Shown: in pieces, positions 7,903 to 16,277 of the stretch
Layout: each line of letters opens with the position of its first letter
Position numbering within the stretch: position 1 is the first letter of the stretch
From: an uncultured Collinsella sp.
GTDB taxonomy: Bacteria > Actinomycetota > Coriobacteriia > Coriobacteriales > Coriobacteriaceae
NCBI GenBank assembly: GCA_902478545.1
Contig: CABSLA010000003.1
Coordinates: 1 to 64,000, forward strand
Length of the DNA stretch: 64,000 bases
Reading direction: 5' to 3'
Translations under genes and position numbers: made by a program
Notes under the pieces: model-generated
Databases searched by the model: none
The model's input: the letters and a program-made list of their open reading frames with translations, nothing else
What the model was told of the DNA's origin: nothing

Positions 7903-9728
7903 TCCAGGTTCCTCCCTCCGCGGAACGCGCCAAAGCCAAAGTGGTCGCAGCGCAGGCAGCGGCTCGCCTCCTGGCGCGCCTCCTCCTCGGTAAGGCCCTG
8001 TTCGACCAGATTCCAATCGTGAATGCGCTCGCCGGCCTCGCGCTCGCCCAGCTCGCAGCGGCCGCACTCGTGCTTGCCCTTAAACTGGACGGTCGGCAGC
8101 TCCACGTCGAGCTTGATCTTGTGGTCGAAGCCCAGATAGCGGTCGATGTTTGCCGAAGCCACGCGGCCGGCATTGATGGCGCGGATGACGGTAGCGGGGC
8201 CGGTCTGGCAGTCGCCGCCGCTAAAGAGGCCATCGAAGTTGGGCACGGCGCCATCCGAATCGGTGACGACGCAGCCCCACTTGCAGGCAATGCCCATCTC
8301 CTCAAACGGCTTGGAATCGATGTCCTGGCCAATGGCCACAAACACGCGCTCGCAGGGGATGACGTGCTCGGGCGTGGCGGCGGCACGCGGAGCCGGACGA
8401 CCGCGGCGGGGCTCGCCGATAATCTGCGGCTGCACGCGCAGGCCGTTCACGCGACCGTCCTCGCCCGTCTCGATGGCGAGCGGGGCCGTCAGCTCCAGCA
8501 CCTCACAGCCCTCGGCCTGGGCACCGGCGATCTCGGCATCCTGGGCCGTCATATCGCAGATGCGACGGCGGTAGACGATGCTTACCTTTTCGGCACCGCA
8601 GCGCACGGCAGAGCGTGCCACGTCCATGGCAACGTTGCCGCCGCCGATGACGCACACGCGCTGGCCGCTCAGGTCGGGCAGCTCGTCATCGCCGATGGCA
8701 CGCAGCATCTTGACGGCCGACTCAACGCCGGGCGCCTCTTCGCCCGGAAGGCCGAGCTTCTTGTCGCTGTGGGCACCGATGGCTAGGTAGACGGCATCGA
8801 ACTCGTCGCGTAGACGGGCGAGCTCCTCGCCGTTCACGGAGTGGTCGAGTTCCACATCGATGCCGGCGCTCATAATCCAGTCGATCTCGGCCTGCAGGCG
8901 CTCGCGTGGCAGACGATAGCTGGGGATTCCGTAGCGCAGCATGCCACCCAGGTGGTGGCGCTGCTCAAAAATGGTCACCTTGTGGCCCATCACGGCCAGG
9001 TAGTAGGCGCAAGAAAGACCGGCCGGGCCGCCGCCGATCACGGCGACGCGCTTGCCGGTGTTGTCGGCCACGCTGGGCTTGTAATCGTTGAGGTCGCTGT
9101 GCTCAACGGCAAAACGCTTGAGGGCGAGGATGTTCATGGGATCGTCGACCATGCCGCGACGGCAGTGCATCTCGCAGGGATGCTCGCACACCAAACCGCA
9201 GACGAGCGGCAGCGGGTTGTTCTTGCGGATGACCTTGACGGCATCGGCATAGCGGCCGGCCTCGACCAGCGAAATGTAACCGGGAATGTCGACGTGCGCC
9301 GGGCAGCCCGAGACGCACGGGACGCGGGCCTCGCGGTCAAAGCCACAGGAGTGCTCGCGGATGTGGTGCTCAAAATCATCGCGGAAACCGCGGATGGCGG
9401 TGAGTGCCATGGCGCCGGCCTCGTAGCCGATGGCGCAGTCGCTCGAAAGGTAGATGGTGCGGGCCGTGCGCTCAATCAAGTTGAGCGTGGACTCGTCGGC
9501 GCGGCCCTCGAGCACATCGGCGAGCAGGTCGCTCAGCGCGCTCAGGCCCACGCGGCAGGGCGTGCACTTGCCGCAGCTCTGGGTGGAGCACAGGTTGACG
9601 AGCGCCGCCGTAAACTCGACGGGGCACGGGGCGAGCGAACTCACCGCCAGACGACGTCCGAGTGCATCGTGCAGGTCGTCCATGACGGCCTGAGCGTGGC
9701 TGCGTTCCATTACGTGCAGTCGAGCCAT
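7896..9728 (-). CDS. NuoF-tail/GltD-like flavoprotein, hydrogenase electron-transfer subunit
   Basis: A 610-residue fusion. Residues about 40-140 resemble the C-terminal [4Fe-4S] domain of NuoF/HydB (SCGKCTPCR). Residues 140-590 are GltD/NfnB-like, with cysteine motifs for two [4Fe-4S] clusters (CVSGCPAHVDIPG; CGLVCEHPCEMHC), an FAD fold GGGPAGLSCAYYLA and an NAD(P) fold GGGNVAMDVARS. A last cysteine pair, CLRCDHFG, sits near the C-terminus. There is no NuoE-like or FMN-binding NuoF head. The gene overlaps the hydrogenase start, so the two proteins are very likely partners moving electrons between NAD(P)H and the hydrogenase. The ATG at 9728 follows AGAGGGG. Confidence 0.85.
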   Translation of the reverse strand: MARLHVMERSHAQAVMDDLHDALGRRLAVSSLAPCPVEFTAALVNLCSTQSCGKCTPCRVGLSALSDLLADVLEGRADESTLNLIERTARTIYLSSDCAIGYEAGAMALTAIRGFRDDFEHHIREHSCGFDREARVPCVSGCPAHVDIPGYISLVEAGRYADAVKVIRKNNPLPLVCGLVCEHPCEMHCRRGMVDDPMNILALKRFAVEHSDLNDYKPSVADNTGKRVAVIGGGPAGLSCAYYLAVMGHKVTIFEQRHHLGGMLRYGIPSYRLPRERLQAEIDWIMSAGIDVELDHSVNGEELARLRDEFDAVYLAIGAHSDKKLGLPGEEAPGVESAVKMLRAIGDDELPDLSGQRVCVIGGGNVAMDVARSAVRCGAEKVSIVYRRRICDMTAQDAEIAGAQAEGCEVLELTAPLAIETGEDGRVNGLRVQPQIIGEPRRGRPAPRAAATPEHVIPCERVFVAIGQDIDSKPFEEMGIACKWGCVVTDSDGAVPNFDGLFSGGDCQTGPATVIRAINAGRVASANIDRYLGFDHKIKLDVELPTVQFKGKHECGRCELGEREAGERIHDWNLVEQGLTEEEARQEASRCLRCDHFGFGAFRGGRNLEW

Positions 9729-9915
9729 AAGATCCCCTCTCACATGGCAGCCCGGAGGCGAGGCCGGGCGAAATTGCTACACGCACAACACTGACCTAAA
9801 AAGTTGTGAGGTCTCCATACGGTTCGGCAGGCGGTATAAAATGTCACCCTCAGCGGTGAAATAGAACATTACCGCAGATAAATGCCATATTTGATAAAAC
9901 GCGTTACCAAACGAC

Positions 9916-9951
9916 AATGCCCCGCCCACGCAATCACGTGGGCGGGGCATT
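9916..9951 (-). terminator. Terminator after the GH4 gene
   Basis: A perfect 15-bp stem (AATGCCCCGCCCACG and its complement) with a six-base loop lies 34 bases past the phospho-alpha-glucosidase stop. On the minus strand the stem runs into a weak TTGTCGTTTGG tract. The stretch 9729-9915 between it and the hydrogenase operon holds no gene and should carry that operon's promoter; I see no clear consensus boxes there. Confidence 0.7.
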
Positions 9952-9984
9952 GCTTCAGGCATGCGGCCAGCGACCCTGTTGCTT

Positions 9985-11367
9985 TTACTTAAGCTCGGGC
10001 CAGTAACCCTTGTTGGCCTCGATCATGTCGTCGAGAACCTCCTTGGCGACCTTCATCGACGGCACGGTCTTGTTGAGCGTAAAGGCCTTGAGCGCCTTCT
10101 CGTACGAACCCTCGATCGTAGCCTCGACAATGAGCTTCTCGGAGTTCAGCTGCTGCATCATGAGGCCCTGCTGGAACAGCGGAATGTTGTCGCGGCTGAT
10201 GACCTCGGGGCCGTTCTTGCCAATGTAGGCAGGCAGCTCGACCATAGCGTCGTAGGGCATGTTGGGGATGGCGCCCTTGTTCTCGCAAATGACCAGGAAG
10301 CGCTGCTTGGTGTCGTTCTTCAGAGCGATAGCCAGATCGGCAATCCAGTCGCCGTGGCTGCCCGCATAGAACGTGCTCTCGTCGATCTCGCCCGTCTTCT
10401 CGTAATGGTCGATGCCGTCGAAGAGGTTCTTCTCGCGCGTCTCCTCAACCTCGTTAGCACGGGTGCGCTCGGGGTTGGAGTGCTCGACGAACTCCTTCTG
10501 CTGCAGGTAGTAGTTCAGATACGTGTTGGGCAGGTACTCCGGGAAGCACTCCATGATCTCGTACTCGCCCTTCCAGACGTAGTACCAGCTGCCCTTGGTG
10601 TGGCGGTTCTGCTCGGGGTGCTCGTCGACGGCTTCCTCGGGCTTCTTTGCCATGAGCGAGCCCATGCCCTTGAGGTAAGAGTCGGGCAGCAGAATCTCAT
10701 GCTCCTTGATGTACTCGCGCAGCTGCGGGAGCACCTCCTCGCCCTTGTGGCGGATCGAGGTGAACCAACCAAAGTGGTTGAGGCCAAAGTAATCGTACTC
10801 GACATCCTTCTTGTCGATATCGAGCGCGGCGCAAACCACGTCGATGATCGCGATCGGCATGTCGCAGATGTTGATGATGCGAGCGTTGGGACGCAGCACG
10901 CGGCAGCCCTCGGAGACGATGGCGGCAGGGTTGGAGTAGTTGAGAATCCAGTAGTCCTTCTTGGCGTACTTCTCAACGTCATCGATCAGCTCGACCATGG
11001 GGAAGATGGTGCGCATGCCGTAGGCAAGGCCGCCGCAACCGCAAGTCTCCTGACCCACGCAGCCGTGACGCAGCGGAATCTTCTCGTCCTGCTCGCGCAT
11101 GGCGTAGCCGCCCACGCGCATCTGGGCAAACACGAAGCTCGCGTCGGTAAAAGCCGTCTTTTTGTCGGTGGTCACCGTGAGCTTGATGTCCAGGCCGAGG
11201 TCCTCGTGCAAAATCCAGTCCACGAGCACGCCGATCTTGCGCTGGCGCTCCTCGTTGATGTCGTACAGACGAATCTCGTCAACGTCGAGCTCGTCCTTGC
11301 GCAGGGCGATGGACTTGACGATGCCGGGGGTAAAGGTGGATCCGCCACCACACAGAGTAATGATCAT
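9985..11367 (-). CDS. 6-phospho-alpha-glucosidase, glycoside hydrolase family 4
   Basis: A 460-residue GH4 enzyme with the NAD-binding N-terminus IITLCGGGSTFTPG and the metal-site motif CDMP. CDMP is typical of the alpha-specific enzymes (GlvA, AglB, MalH), where beta-specific GH4 enzymes have CN-x-P. It hydrolyses 6-phosphorylated maltose and related alpha-glucosides in the cytoplasm using NAD+ and Mn2+. Length is normal for the family. The start follows AAGGAGCAG and lies three bases after the PTS transporter stop, so the transporter and enzyme form one pathway: PTS uptake with phosphorylation, then hydrolysis to glucose and glucose-6-phosphate. Confidence 0.92.
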   Translation of the reverse strand: MIITLCGGGSTFTPGIVKSIALRKDELDVDEIRLYDINEERQRKIGVLVDWILHEDLGLDIKLTVTTDKKTAFTDASFVFAQMRVGGYAMREQDEKIPLRHGCVGQETCGCGGLAYGMRTIFPMVELIDDVEKYAKKDYWILNYSNPAAIVSEGCRVLRPNARIINICDMPIAIIDVVCAALDIDKKDVEYDYFGLNHFGWFTSIRHKGEEVLPQLREYIKEHEILLPDSYLKGMGSLMAKKPEEAVDEHPEQNRHTKGSWYYVWKGEYEIMECFPEYLPNTYLNYYLQQKEFVEHSNPERTRANEVEETREKNLFDGIDHYEKTGEIDESTFYAGSHGDWIADLAIALKNDTKQRFLVICENKGAIPNMPYDAMVELPAYIGKNGPEVISRDNIPLFQQGLMMQQLNSEKLIVEATIEGSYEKALKAFTLNKTVPSMKVAKEVLDDMIEANKGYWPELK

Positions 11368-11370
11368 TGT

Positions 11371-12987
11371 TTACTGCTCCTTCTCAATTGCGTTTTCGAC
11401 CTTGTCGCGCATCTCGGCGACCTTCATGCCAAAGATGATCTGGATATTATTGCCGTTGCGGTTGATGCCGCTGTTGGGCACGTGGTTGATGAGGTCCTCA
11501 TTGATGAGGTCCGGGTTCTTAACGTTCACGCGGAGACGCGTAAAGCAGTTCTCGAGCTCCTCGATGTTGTCCTTGCCACCAAGACCTGCAACCAGGTCGG
11601 CAATGCCCGCATCGACGCCCTCTGCGGGAGCCGCGGCAACAGCGCCCTGCTTCACCGCGACAGACGCGGCGGCCTCGCCCTCGGCAACGGACTCGGCGAG
11701 CTCGGACTCCTCCTCGCGACCAGGCGTGTGGAGGTTGAGCTTCTTGATGAGGAAGGTGAAGAGGAAGAAGTACAGCGCGGCGTTGACGACTCCGAGCACC
11801 AGCATAACCGGCCAGTTGGTCTTATCGACGCCAAGAACCAGGTTGGAAACCACGATGTTAATGATGCCGCCTGCAGTCGAAGCGGGCACGGAGAGGACCT
11901 TGAGCAGAACCAGGAAGATGCCGGAAAGAACCGAGTGAACGACAAAGAGCACGGGAGCGGCAAAGACAAAGAGGAAGTCCATGGGCTCGGTCACGCAGGA
12001 GAGCACGGCGGTGATGATCAGCGGGATAATAACGGCCTTGGTCTTATCCTTGTTCCCCTTGTAAGCGGTGACGATAAAGGCGAGACCGATACCGATGTAG
12101 GGCCACAGGTTGTTGAAGGTGTAGCTGTTGAAATACGTACTATCGGAGAAGGGCTGACCCGTCATTGCCATCTCGGCAACACGGATGGGATAGGCGCCGG
12201 CAATAACCTGATCACCCAGCGTCAGGGTGCCACCCACATCGGAGAACTGGAACGGGGTGTAGATGAGGTGGTGCAGACCGGTGGGAACGAGCAGCTTGTT
12301 GAGCATGCCGTAGATAAACAGACCGATGTTGCCCGACTCCTTAATGATGCCGGCAACGGAGGAGATGGCACCCTGAACCGGAGGCCAAACGATGCAGAAG
12401 CCAGCGCCCATGATCCAGGAAATGATGATCATAATCAGGAACGGGAAGCGGACGCCCGAGAACATCGAAAGGGCAATGGGGAACTGCTTGTTCGAGTACT
12501 TGTTGAACACGGCACCGGTGATGCAACCAAGGATGATGCCGCCGAACACGCCGGTATCGAGCACCTGAATGCCCATAACGGTGGCCTGGCCGGTTCCGGT
12601 AAGACCGAGCATGCCGCTCGCATCGGCAAGAGAGCCGGTGGCGTTGAGCACGATGTTGTTAGCCTGCAGGAACAGGAAGAACGACATCAGGGCAATCAGC
12701 GAAGCATGGCCCTTGTTCTTCTTTGCCATGGCGCCGGCGATGCCCACGCAGAACAGAATCGAGAGGTTGTTGATGATAAACATCAGCGACTGATAGACAA
12801 CGGCGCCCACAAGCTGGAACGGACCGGAGCCCAGTACGGGGACCAAAGCGCAGATGGTCTTGTTGGTCAGAATGATGCCCACGATGAGCAGGATGCCGGC
12901 AACCGAGAGATACATCATCGGCTGAACGATCGACTTCGCGAACACCTCCAACGGCGCTTTGAAATTGAACTTCTTTTTTGCGGTCAT
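11371..12987 (-). CDS. PTS alpha-glucoside transporter, EIICB component
   Basis: A 538-residue permease. Residues 1-430 are the multi-spanning EIIC domain of the glucose/glucoside superfamily, and about 465-538 are the EIIB domain with the phosphocysteine motif NCFTRLRV. It imports and phosphorylates an alpha-glucoside such as maltose; the exact sugar is inferred from the following alpha-type GH4 gene. No EIIA domain is fused; that function is supplied by the gene at 13960. The ATG at 12987 has GGGGAG eight bases upstream; nine upstream in-frame residues were dropped for that reason. A Glu/Ala-rich linker joins the two domains. Confidence 0.92.
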   Translation of the reverse strand: MTAKKKFNFKAPLEVFAKSIVQPMMYLSVAGILLIVGIILTNKTICALVPVLGSGPFQLVGAVVYQSLMFIINNLSILFCVGIAGAMAKKNKGHASLIALMSFFLFLQANNIVLNATGSLADASGMLGLTGTGQATVMGIQVLDTGVFGGIILGCITGAVFNKYSNKQFPIALSMFSGVRFPFLIMIIISWIMGAGFCIVWPPVQGAISSVAGIIKESGNIGLFIYGMLNKLLVPTGLHHLIYTPFQFSDVGGTLTLGDQVIAGAYPIRVAEMAMTGQPFSDSTYFNSYTFNNLWPYIGIGLAFIVTAYKGNKDKTKAVIIPLIITAVLSCVTEPMDFLFVFAAPVLFVVHSVLSGIFLVLLKVLSVPASTAGGIINIVVSNLVLGVDKTNWPVMLVLGVVNAALYFFLFTFLIKKLNLHTPGREEESELAESVAEGEAAASVAVKQGAVAAAPAEGVDAGIADLVAGLGGKDNIEELENCFTRLRVNVKNPDLINEDLINHVPNSGINRNGNNIQIIFGMKVAEMRDKVENAIEKEQ

Positions 12988-13086
12988 AGCGGTACTCCCC
13001 TTCCTTTTCCGCAAATTAAGACAGATGTGCCCTGGACAAGACCGTGAGCCTTGCCTTATATCAATCGATGTGTGGGCACGTTATGC

Positions 13087-13953
13087 CTAGAGACCAGGTT
13101 CTCCAAGCAGGTTAACAATGTGATATGCGAGATAACTCTTCTCAGCATCGGTAACGACAACGTTATAGGTAGACGACAAGTGGGCGGCTATGGCGTCCGC
13201 GCACGAGAATGCGCACGGATACGCCGTTTCATCGATTCGGAACAGCGCGTCTCCGTTGATTTGCCCTGCCGTAGGATCGAGCGCTCGCTGTGCGAAAAAC
13301 TGCAGGTGACGAACGAAACGTTCGTAAGGCAGCGAGGTGTCATCGAGGGTCGTAGCATAGCGCTTGGAAACAATCGCGAGCACGTCGCGAACAAGCTGGA
13401 CCGAAACAATCAAACGATCGGAGCGTTGCGGCATGGTGGCGTTGACGATATGCAGCGTAATGAAACCCTGCTCTTCTTCGCTCATCTGAATGCCCATATA
13501 CTCCTTGATAATCTGCAGCGCACGGCCCGCAAGTGCATACTCCTTGCGATAGAACTGCTGGATCTCGAGCAGCAACGGATTCTCACAGGGGACGCCCTTG
13601 CGCTCGCGCTCCAAAGCAAGGCTGATATGGTCTGCGAGAGCAATGAGAATCTTATCGTTGATGTCGGCATTGAGCTCTCGACGAAGCATCTGAACGATTT
13701 CCTCGGAAATCACGAGGTTGACGGTGGGGATGGACTCCAAAAGATGTGCCAAGCGGTCGATCGTACGCGAGTCCTGAGAAGTTCCCTCCTGCAACGCGTA
13801 GGTCTTTTCGATCGACGCCTCGTCGATGGCATCGCCGGCATGACGGCCAAAGCAGAGGCCTCGACCGATGACGATGAGCTCGGAGCCATCGTCCGAAGTG
13901 ACCATTGCGACGTTGTTGTTAAAAACTCGCTTGATAACCACGGTACCCACCAC
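13087..13953 (-). CDS. PRD-containing BglG/LicT family transcriptional antiterminator
   Basis: A 288-residue protein with an N-terminal co-antiterminator RNA-binding domain (VVIKRVFNNNVAMV, about residues 5-60) and two PTS regulation domains, each with conserved histidines (DRLAHLLE, ADHISLALE in PRD1; LHIVNA and AYHIVNLL in PRD2). It should bind a leader RNA and prevent termination when the sugar is present, controlled by EIIB/HPr phosphorylation. It sits between the EIIA and EIICB genes of the system it would control. The start is uncertain: GTG at 13953 or GTG at 13941, the latter after GGTGGG. A candidate target leader lies ahead of the EIIA gene. Confidence 0.88.
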   Translation of the reverse strand: MVGTVVIKRVFNNNVAMVTSDDGSELIVIGRGLCFGRHAGDAIDEASIEKTYALQEGTSQDSRTIDRLAHLLESIPTVNLVISEEIVQMLRRELNADINDKILIALADHISLALERERKGVPCENPLLLEIQQFYRKEYALAGRALQIIKEYMGIQMSEEEQGFITLHIVNATMPQRSDRLIVSVQLVRDVLAIVSKRYATTLDDTSLPYERFVRHLQFFAQRALDPTAGQINGDALFRIDETAYPCAFSCADAIAAHLSSTYNVVVTDAEKSYLAYHIVNLLGEPGL

Positions 13954-13959
13954 AAGAAT

Positions 13960-14472
13960 TTACTCGGAAAGCCAGACGACAGGCTCTTTAACAGCAACAG
14001 GGCCGGAAGCATGCTCACGAAGAGTCGAGTTCTCCGAACGCTCACACACGATAACGAAGACCGTGGGATCAAAGCCGGCAGCGCGAACCACGTCGAAATC
14101 GACCTCGACGAGGGGCTGGCCCGCGTCGACATGGTCACCCTGGGCAACAAGCGCATGGAAGCCCTTGCCCTCAAGCTTAACAGTGTCGATTCCGATGTGC
14201 AGCATCACCTGAGCAGAGCTGTCGTCGGACATGATGCCCAGCGCGTGCTCAGTCGGAAACAGCGCCGCGACGGTGCCGGAAACAGGAGCGCACACCGTTC
14301 CCTCTTGGGGAACCACGGCAACGCCATCACCCACCGCACGGCTGCTAAAAGCGGGGTCATTGGTTTTTTCTAGATTAACAAGCTCGCCGGAAACAGGGGC
14401 GAGGATTTCGAACTCGGAAGTCGCAGTCGCCTGCTTATCCGAGCCACCCATAAGGCGAGAAAAGAAACCCAT
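13960..14472 (-). CDS. PTS glucose-type EIIA component
   Basis: A 170-residue soluble EIIA-Glc-type protein with the fold signature ILAPVSGELV, the first conserved histidine in TEHALGI and the active-site phosphohistidine in MLHIGIDTV. It receives phosphate from HPr and passes it to EIIB of the transporter at 11371. The ATG at 14472 follows AAGGGA; six upstream in-frame residues are dropped. It is the first gene of the alpha-glucoside operon, so it lies directly behind the candidate antitermination leader. Confidence 0.92.
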   Translation of the reverse strand: MGFFSRLMGGSDKQATATSEFEILAPVSGELVNLEKTNDPAFSSRAVGDGVAVVPQEGTVCAPVSGTVAALFPTEHALGIMSDDSSAQVMLHIGIDTVKLEGKGFHALVAQGDHVDAGQPLVEVDFDVVRAAGFDPTVFVIVCERSENSTLREHASGPVAVKEPVVWLSE

Positions 14473-14498
14473 GGTGACATGTCCCTTCATAAATATAG

Positions 14499-14585
14499 CC
14501 CAACCAAAATCAATCGAATGCGCCCATTGAGACGCACCCGTTCAAAGACTTTGGTTAGGCCCATGTCCGAGGGGACTCGGTAACC
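14499..14585 (-). promoter_or_regulatory. Candidate antiterminator/terminator leader of the PTS operon
   Basis: On the minus strand a 33-base hairpin (14585 to 14553) pairs GGTTA with TAACC and CCGAG with CTCGG. Its 3' side overlaps the left arm of a second stem, CCTAACCAAAG (14559-14549) with TTTTGGTTGGG (14509-14499). The two structures cannot form together, as expected for a BglG/LicT-controlled leader. The sequence does not match the usual 29-base RAT consensus closely and the run of T after the second stem is weak. Confidence 0.5.
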
Positions 14586-14740
14586 TTCCGCATTTCTTTT
14601 TACGGGGGTTATTGTAGGCAACAACAAAGCCAGAATAGTCATTATGACCGGTGAGCGGTATTTTTTCTTCGATAAACGGTATTTAAGCGGCACTTAGGGA
14701 CGTTCCTTTTCTGCCGGCACTCGGGAACACTCCTCGCTCT

Positions 14741-14883
14741 GGTGCATTGGGGACAGGTTACTTTGCACCAATCATGAGTTGCGGTGAAATAGGGACTGCA
14801 AAGCCGCTCAAAAGGCCAAAACAGTCCGTATTCCACCGCAACTTCAAGACGTTGATGCAGATTAACCTGGCCCCATTGCACCA
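14741..14883. repeat. Family C palindrome interrupted by a family B palindrome
   Basis: The two halves (14741-14770, starting GGTGCATTGGGGAC; and about 14851-14883, ending CCATTGCACCA) match the intact 64-bp element at 21986-22049. Between them, at 14777-14843, sits a complete 67-bp family B element (AGTTGCGGTGAAAT ... CACCGCAACT). The simplest reading is insertion of B into the loop of C. No gene is visible between 14600 and 14895. Confidence 0.8.
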
Positions 14884-14895
14884 ATTTCGTATGCG

Positions 14896-15657
14896 CTAGA
14901 TAAAGAGCTCGCATTCCTTCCGCACGACGCAAACCTTGCTCAGCATCTGGGAAACAGCGGATAGCTTGTTGGGATCAAGCTTGCGAGCGCCTCGCGGACA
15001 TACGGCGATGCAGCGCATGCAGGAGATGCACGCCTCGCCAGCTGCTCGCTTGGGGTCGCCCTTGTCGATAGCACAAACGGGGCACGCCGCGGCGCATGCA
15101 CCGCAGGAGACGCAATCCCCTGTTGCCTCGGGTGCCATGCGGCGACCTCCAGCTTGTTTATAAGGACGATTGCAGGGGATAGAGGGCTCGGACGCATCCT
15201 CAGCCAACAGCTTTTGCTGAATTTGCTGCGCAAACTCTGCGAGCTGCGCCGCATCCTGCGCATCCGGTCGCCCAGCAGCAAACTGACGAGCAACGGAATG
15301 TTCTGCAATGGCTGCAACTGCCGCGATCACCCGGAATCCCGCATACTTCGCAACGTCCTCCAGCTCTACGAGCGTGTCCTCAAACGCGCGGTTTCCGTAT
15401 ACACAAACCAAAACAGCCCGAGCCCCGTTGCCGCGCACCATGCCCAACCGGTCAGCCACCACAGCCGGGATTCTACCGGCATACGCCGGCACAGAGATTA
15501 CGGCCACGTCGTCCTCAGTCATCGAGACAGCGCTGAAATCTAGCCCGCTATCGGTCAGATCGACGGTAACAGTATTCTTGTCCAGCGCTCCAGCCACAAG
15601 GCAAGACACCTTCTCCGTTCCACCCGTCGGACTAAACACAATTTCGAATACGCTCAT
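14896..15657 (-). CDS. EFR1 family flavodoxin-ferredoxin fusion
   Basis: A 253-residue electron carrier. The first 150 residues are flavodoxin-like, with the FMN phosphate loop SPTGGTEK and VPAYAGRIP. The C-terminal 75 residues hold two [4Fe-4S] motifs, CVSCGACAAACPVCAI and CISCMRCIAVCPRGA. Such fusions pass low-potential electrons between cofactors in anaerobes; the partner is unknown. The ATG follows GGGGGAGGG. It stands alone, with repeats on its downstream side and about 600 non-coding bases on its upstream side. Confidence 0.88.
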   Translation of the reverse strand: MSVFEIVFSPTGGTEKVSCLVAGALDKNTVTVDLTDSGLDFSAVSMTEDDVAVISVPAYAGRIPAVVADRLGMVRGNGARAVLVCVYGNRAFEDTLVELEDVAKYAGFRVIAAVAAIAEHSVARQFAAGRPDAQDAAQLAEFAQQIQQKLLAEDASEPSIPCNRPYKQAGGRRMAPEATGDCVSCGACAAACPVCAIDKGDPKRAAGEACISCMRCIAVCPRGARKLDPNKLSAVSQMLSKVCVVRKECELFI

Positions 15658-15869
15658 CTAGACACCCTCCCCCTACGCTCAGCAACGCGTCAAGCCGTTT
15701 TCACATCCAGCCAGAGTATACGGCACGTGGGGTCCCCGTTTTAATGCACCAAGCACCCCAATGCACCCACCCTACGCTGTCTGCCTCTTCATTTTGCATA
15801 AATTATGGTACAGATTGTATATATTTACGGAATACCGCTGTGTTCTCCTGAGGTACCCCATCCTGGCCC

Positions 15870-16101
15870 GTGCAAAAAACGGAGTATTCTGCAACGTGAC
15901 CACGCTAGCACCGCCGCGGGTGGGCAAAACTGTAGGGCGCCGTATCATTCTAAGTCCCGACATGGCGAAAATACGCGCCCCTGCTCCGGAAAACGGCGAA
16001 ATCTGACTCAGAACGCTCGCCAGGGATATCCGAAGGCCACCGTTGGCGACGTCGAATCATATGCAGACAACTCGAACTGCAGAATACTCCAAAAAATGCA
16101 C
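15870..16101. repeat. MITE-like element with 24-bp imperfect terminal inverted repeats
   Basis: The arm at 15870-15893 (GTGCAAAAAACGGAGTATTC and GCA) and the arm at 16078-16101 are inverted copies differing at four positions and enclosing about 184 bases with no convincing gene. The gap 15658-16210 holds only this element and whatever promoter drives the EFR1 gene. Small open frames here lack ribosome sites. Confidence 0.5.
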
Positions 16102-16210
16102 GGCGCACCCCATGGGACCCATTGCCGCATGGCAGGAAACAGGTCCACGGCATCCTCTAGATGCATTCCCGAGGAAATCACATTTGAACTAGCGATCGGA
16201 TACGGCAAAC

Positions 16211-16244
16211 AAAAAAGGGCCCCGAGTGTAGTTGCTCGGGGCCC
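16211..16244 (-). terminator. Terminator of the DEAD-box helicase gene
   Basis: A perfect 10-bp GC stem (GGGCCCCGAG with its complement), eight-base loop, followed on the minus strand by TTTTTT. It lies 33 bases past the helicase stop. Confidence 0.88.
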
Positions 16245-16277
16245 AAACTCGTCTCGCCTTACCGCGCGACGAGCATG

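Noticed and set aside
7896..9728. The hydrogenase partner as a second glutamate synthase small subunit
   Set aside because: It has a NuoF-like SCGKCTPCR domain at the N-terminus and overlaps the hydrogenase gene; the true gltD is beside gltB.
9961..13047. A 1028-codon open frame on the plus strand opposite the GH4 and PTS genes
   Set aside because: It is the mirror of two well-supported minus-strand genes; high GC leaves the complementary frame open. It has no family motifs and no ribosome site.
15761..16006. An 81-codon frame in the gap upstream of the helicase terminator
   Set aside because: No ribosome site, unusual composition, and it runs through one arm of an inverted repeat.
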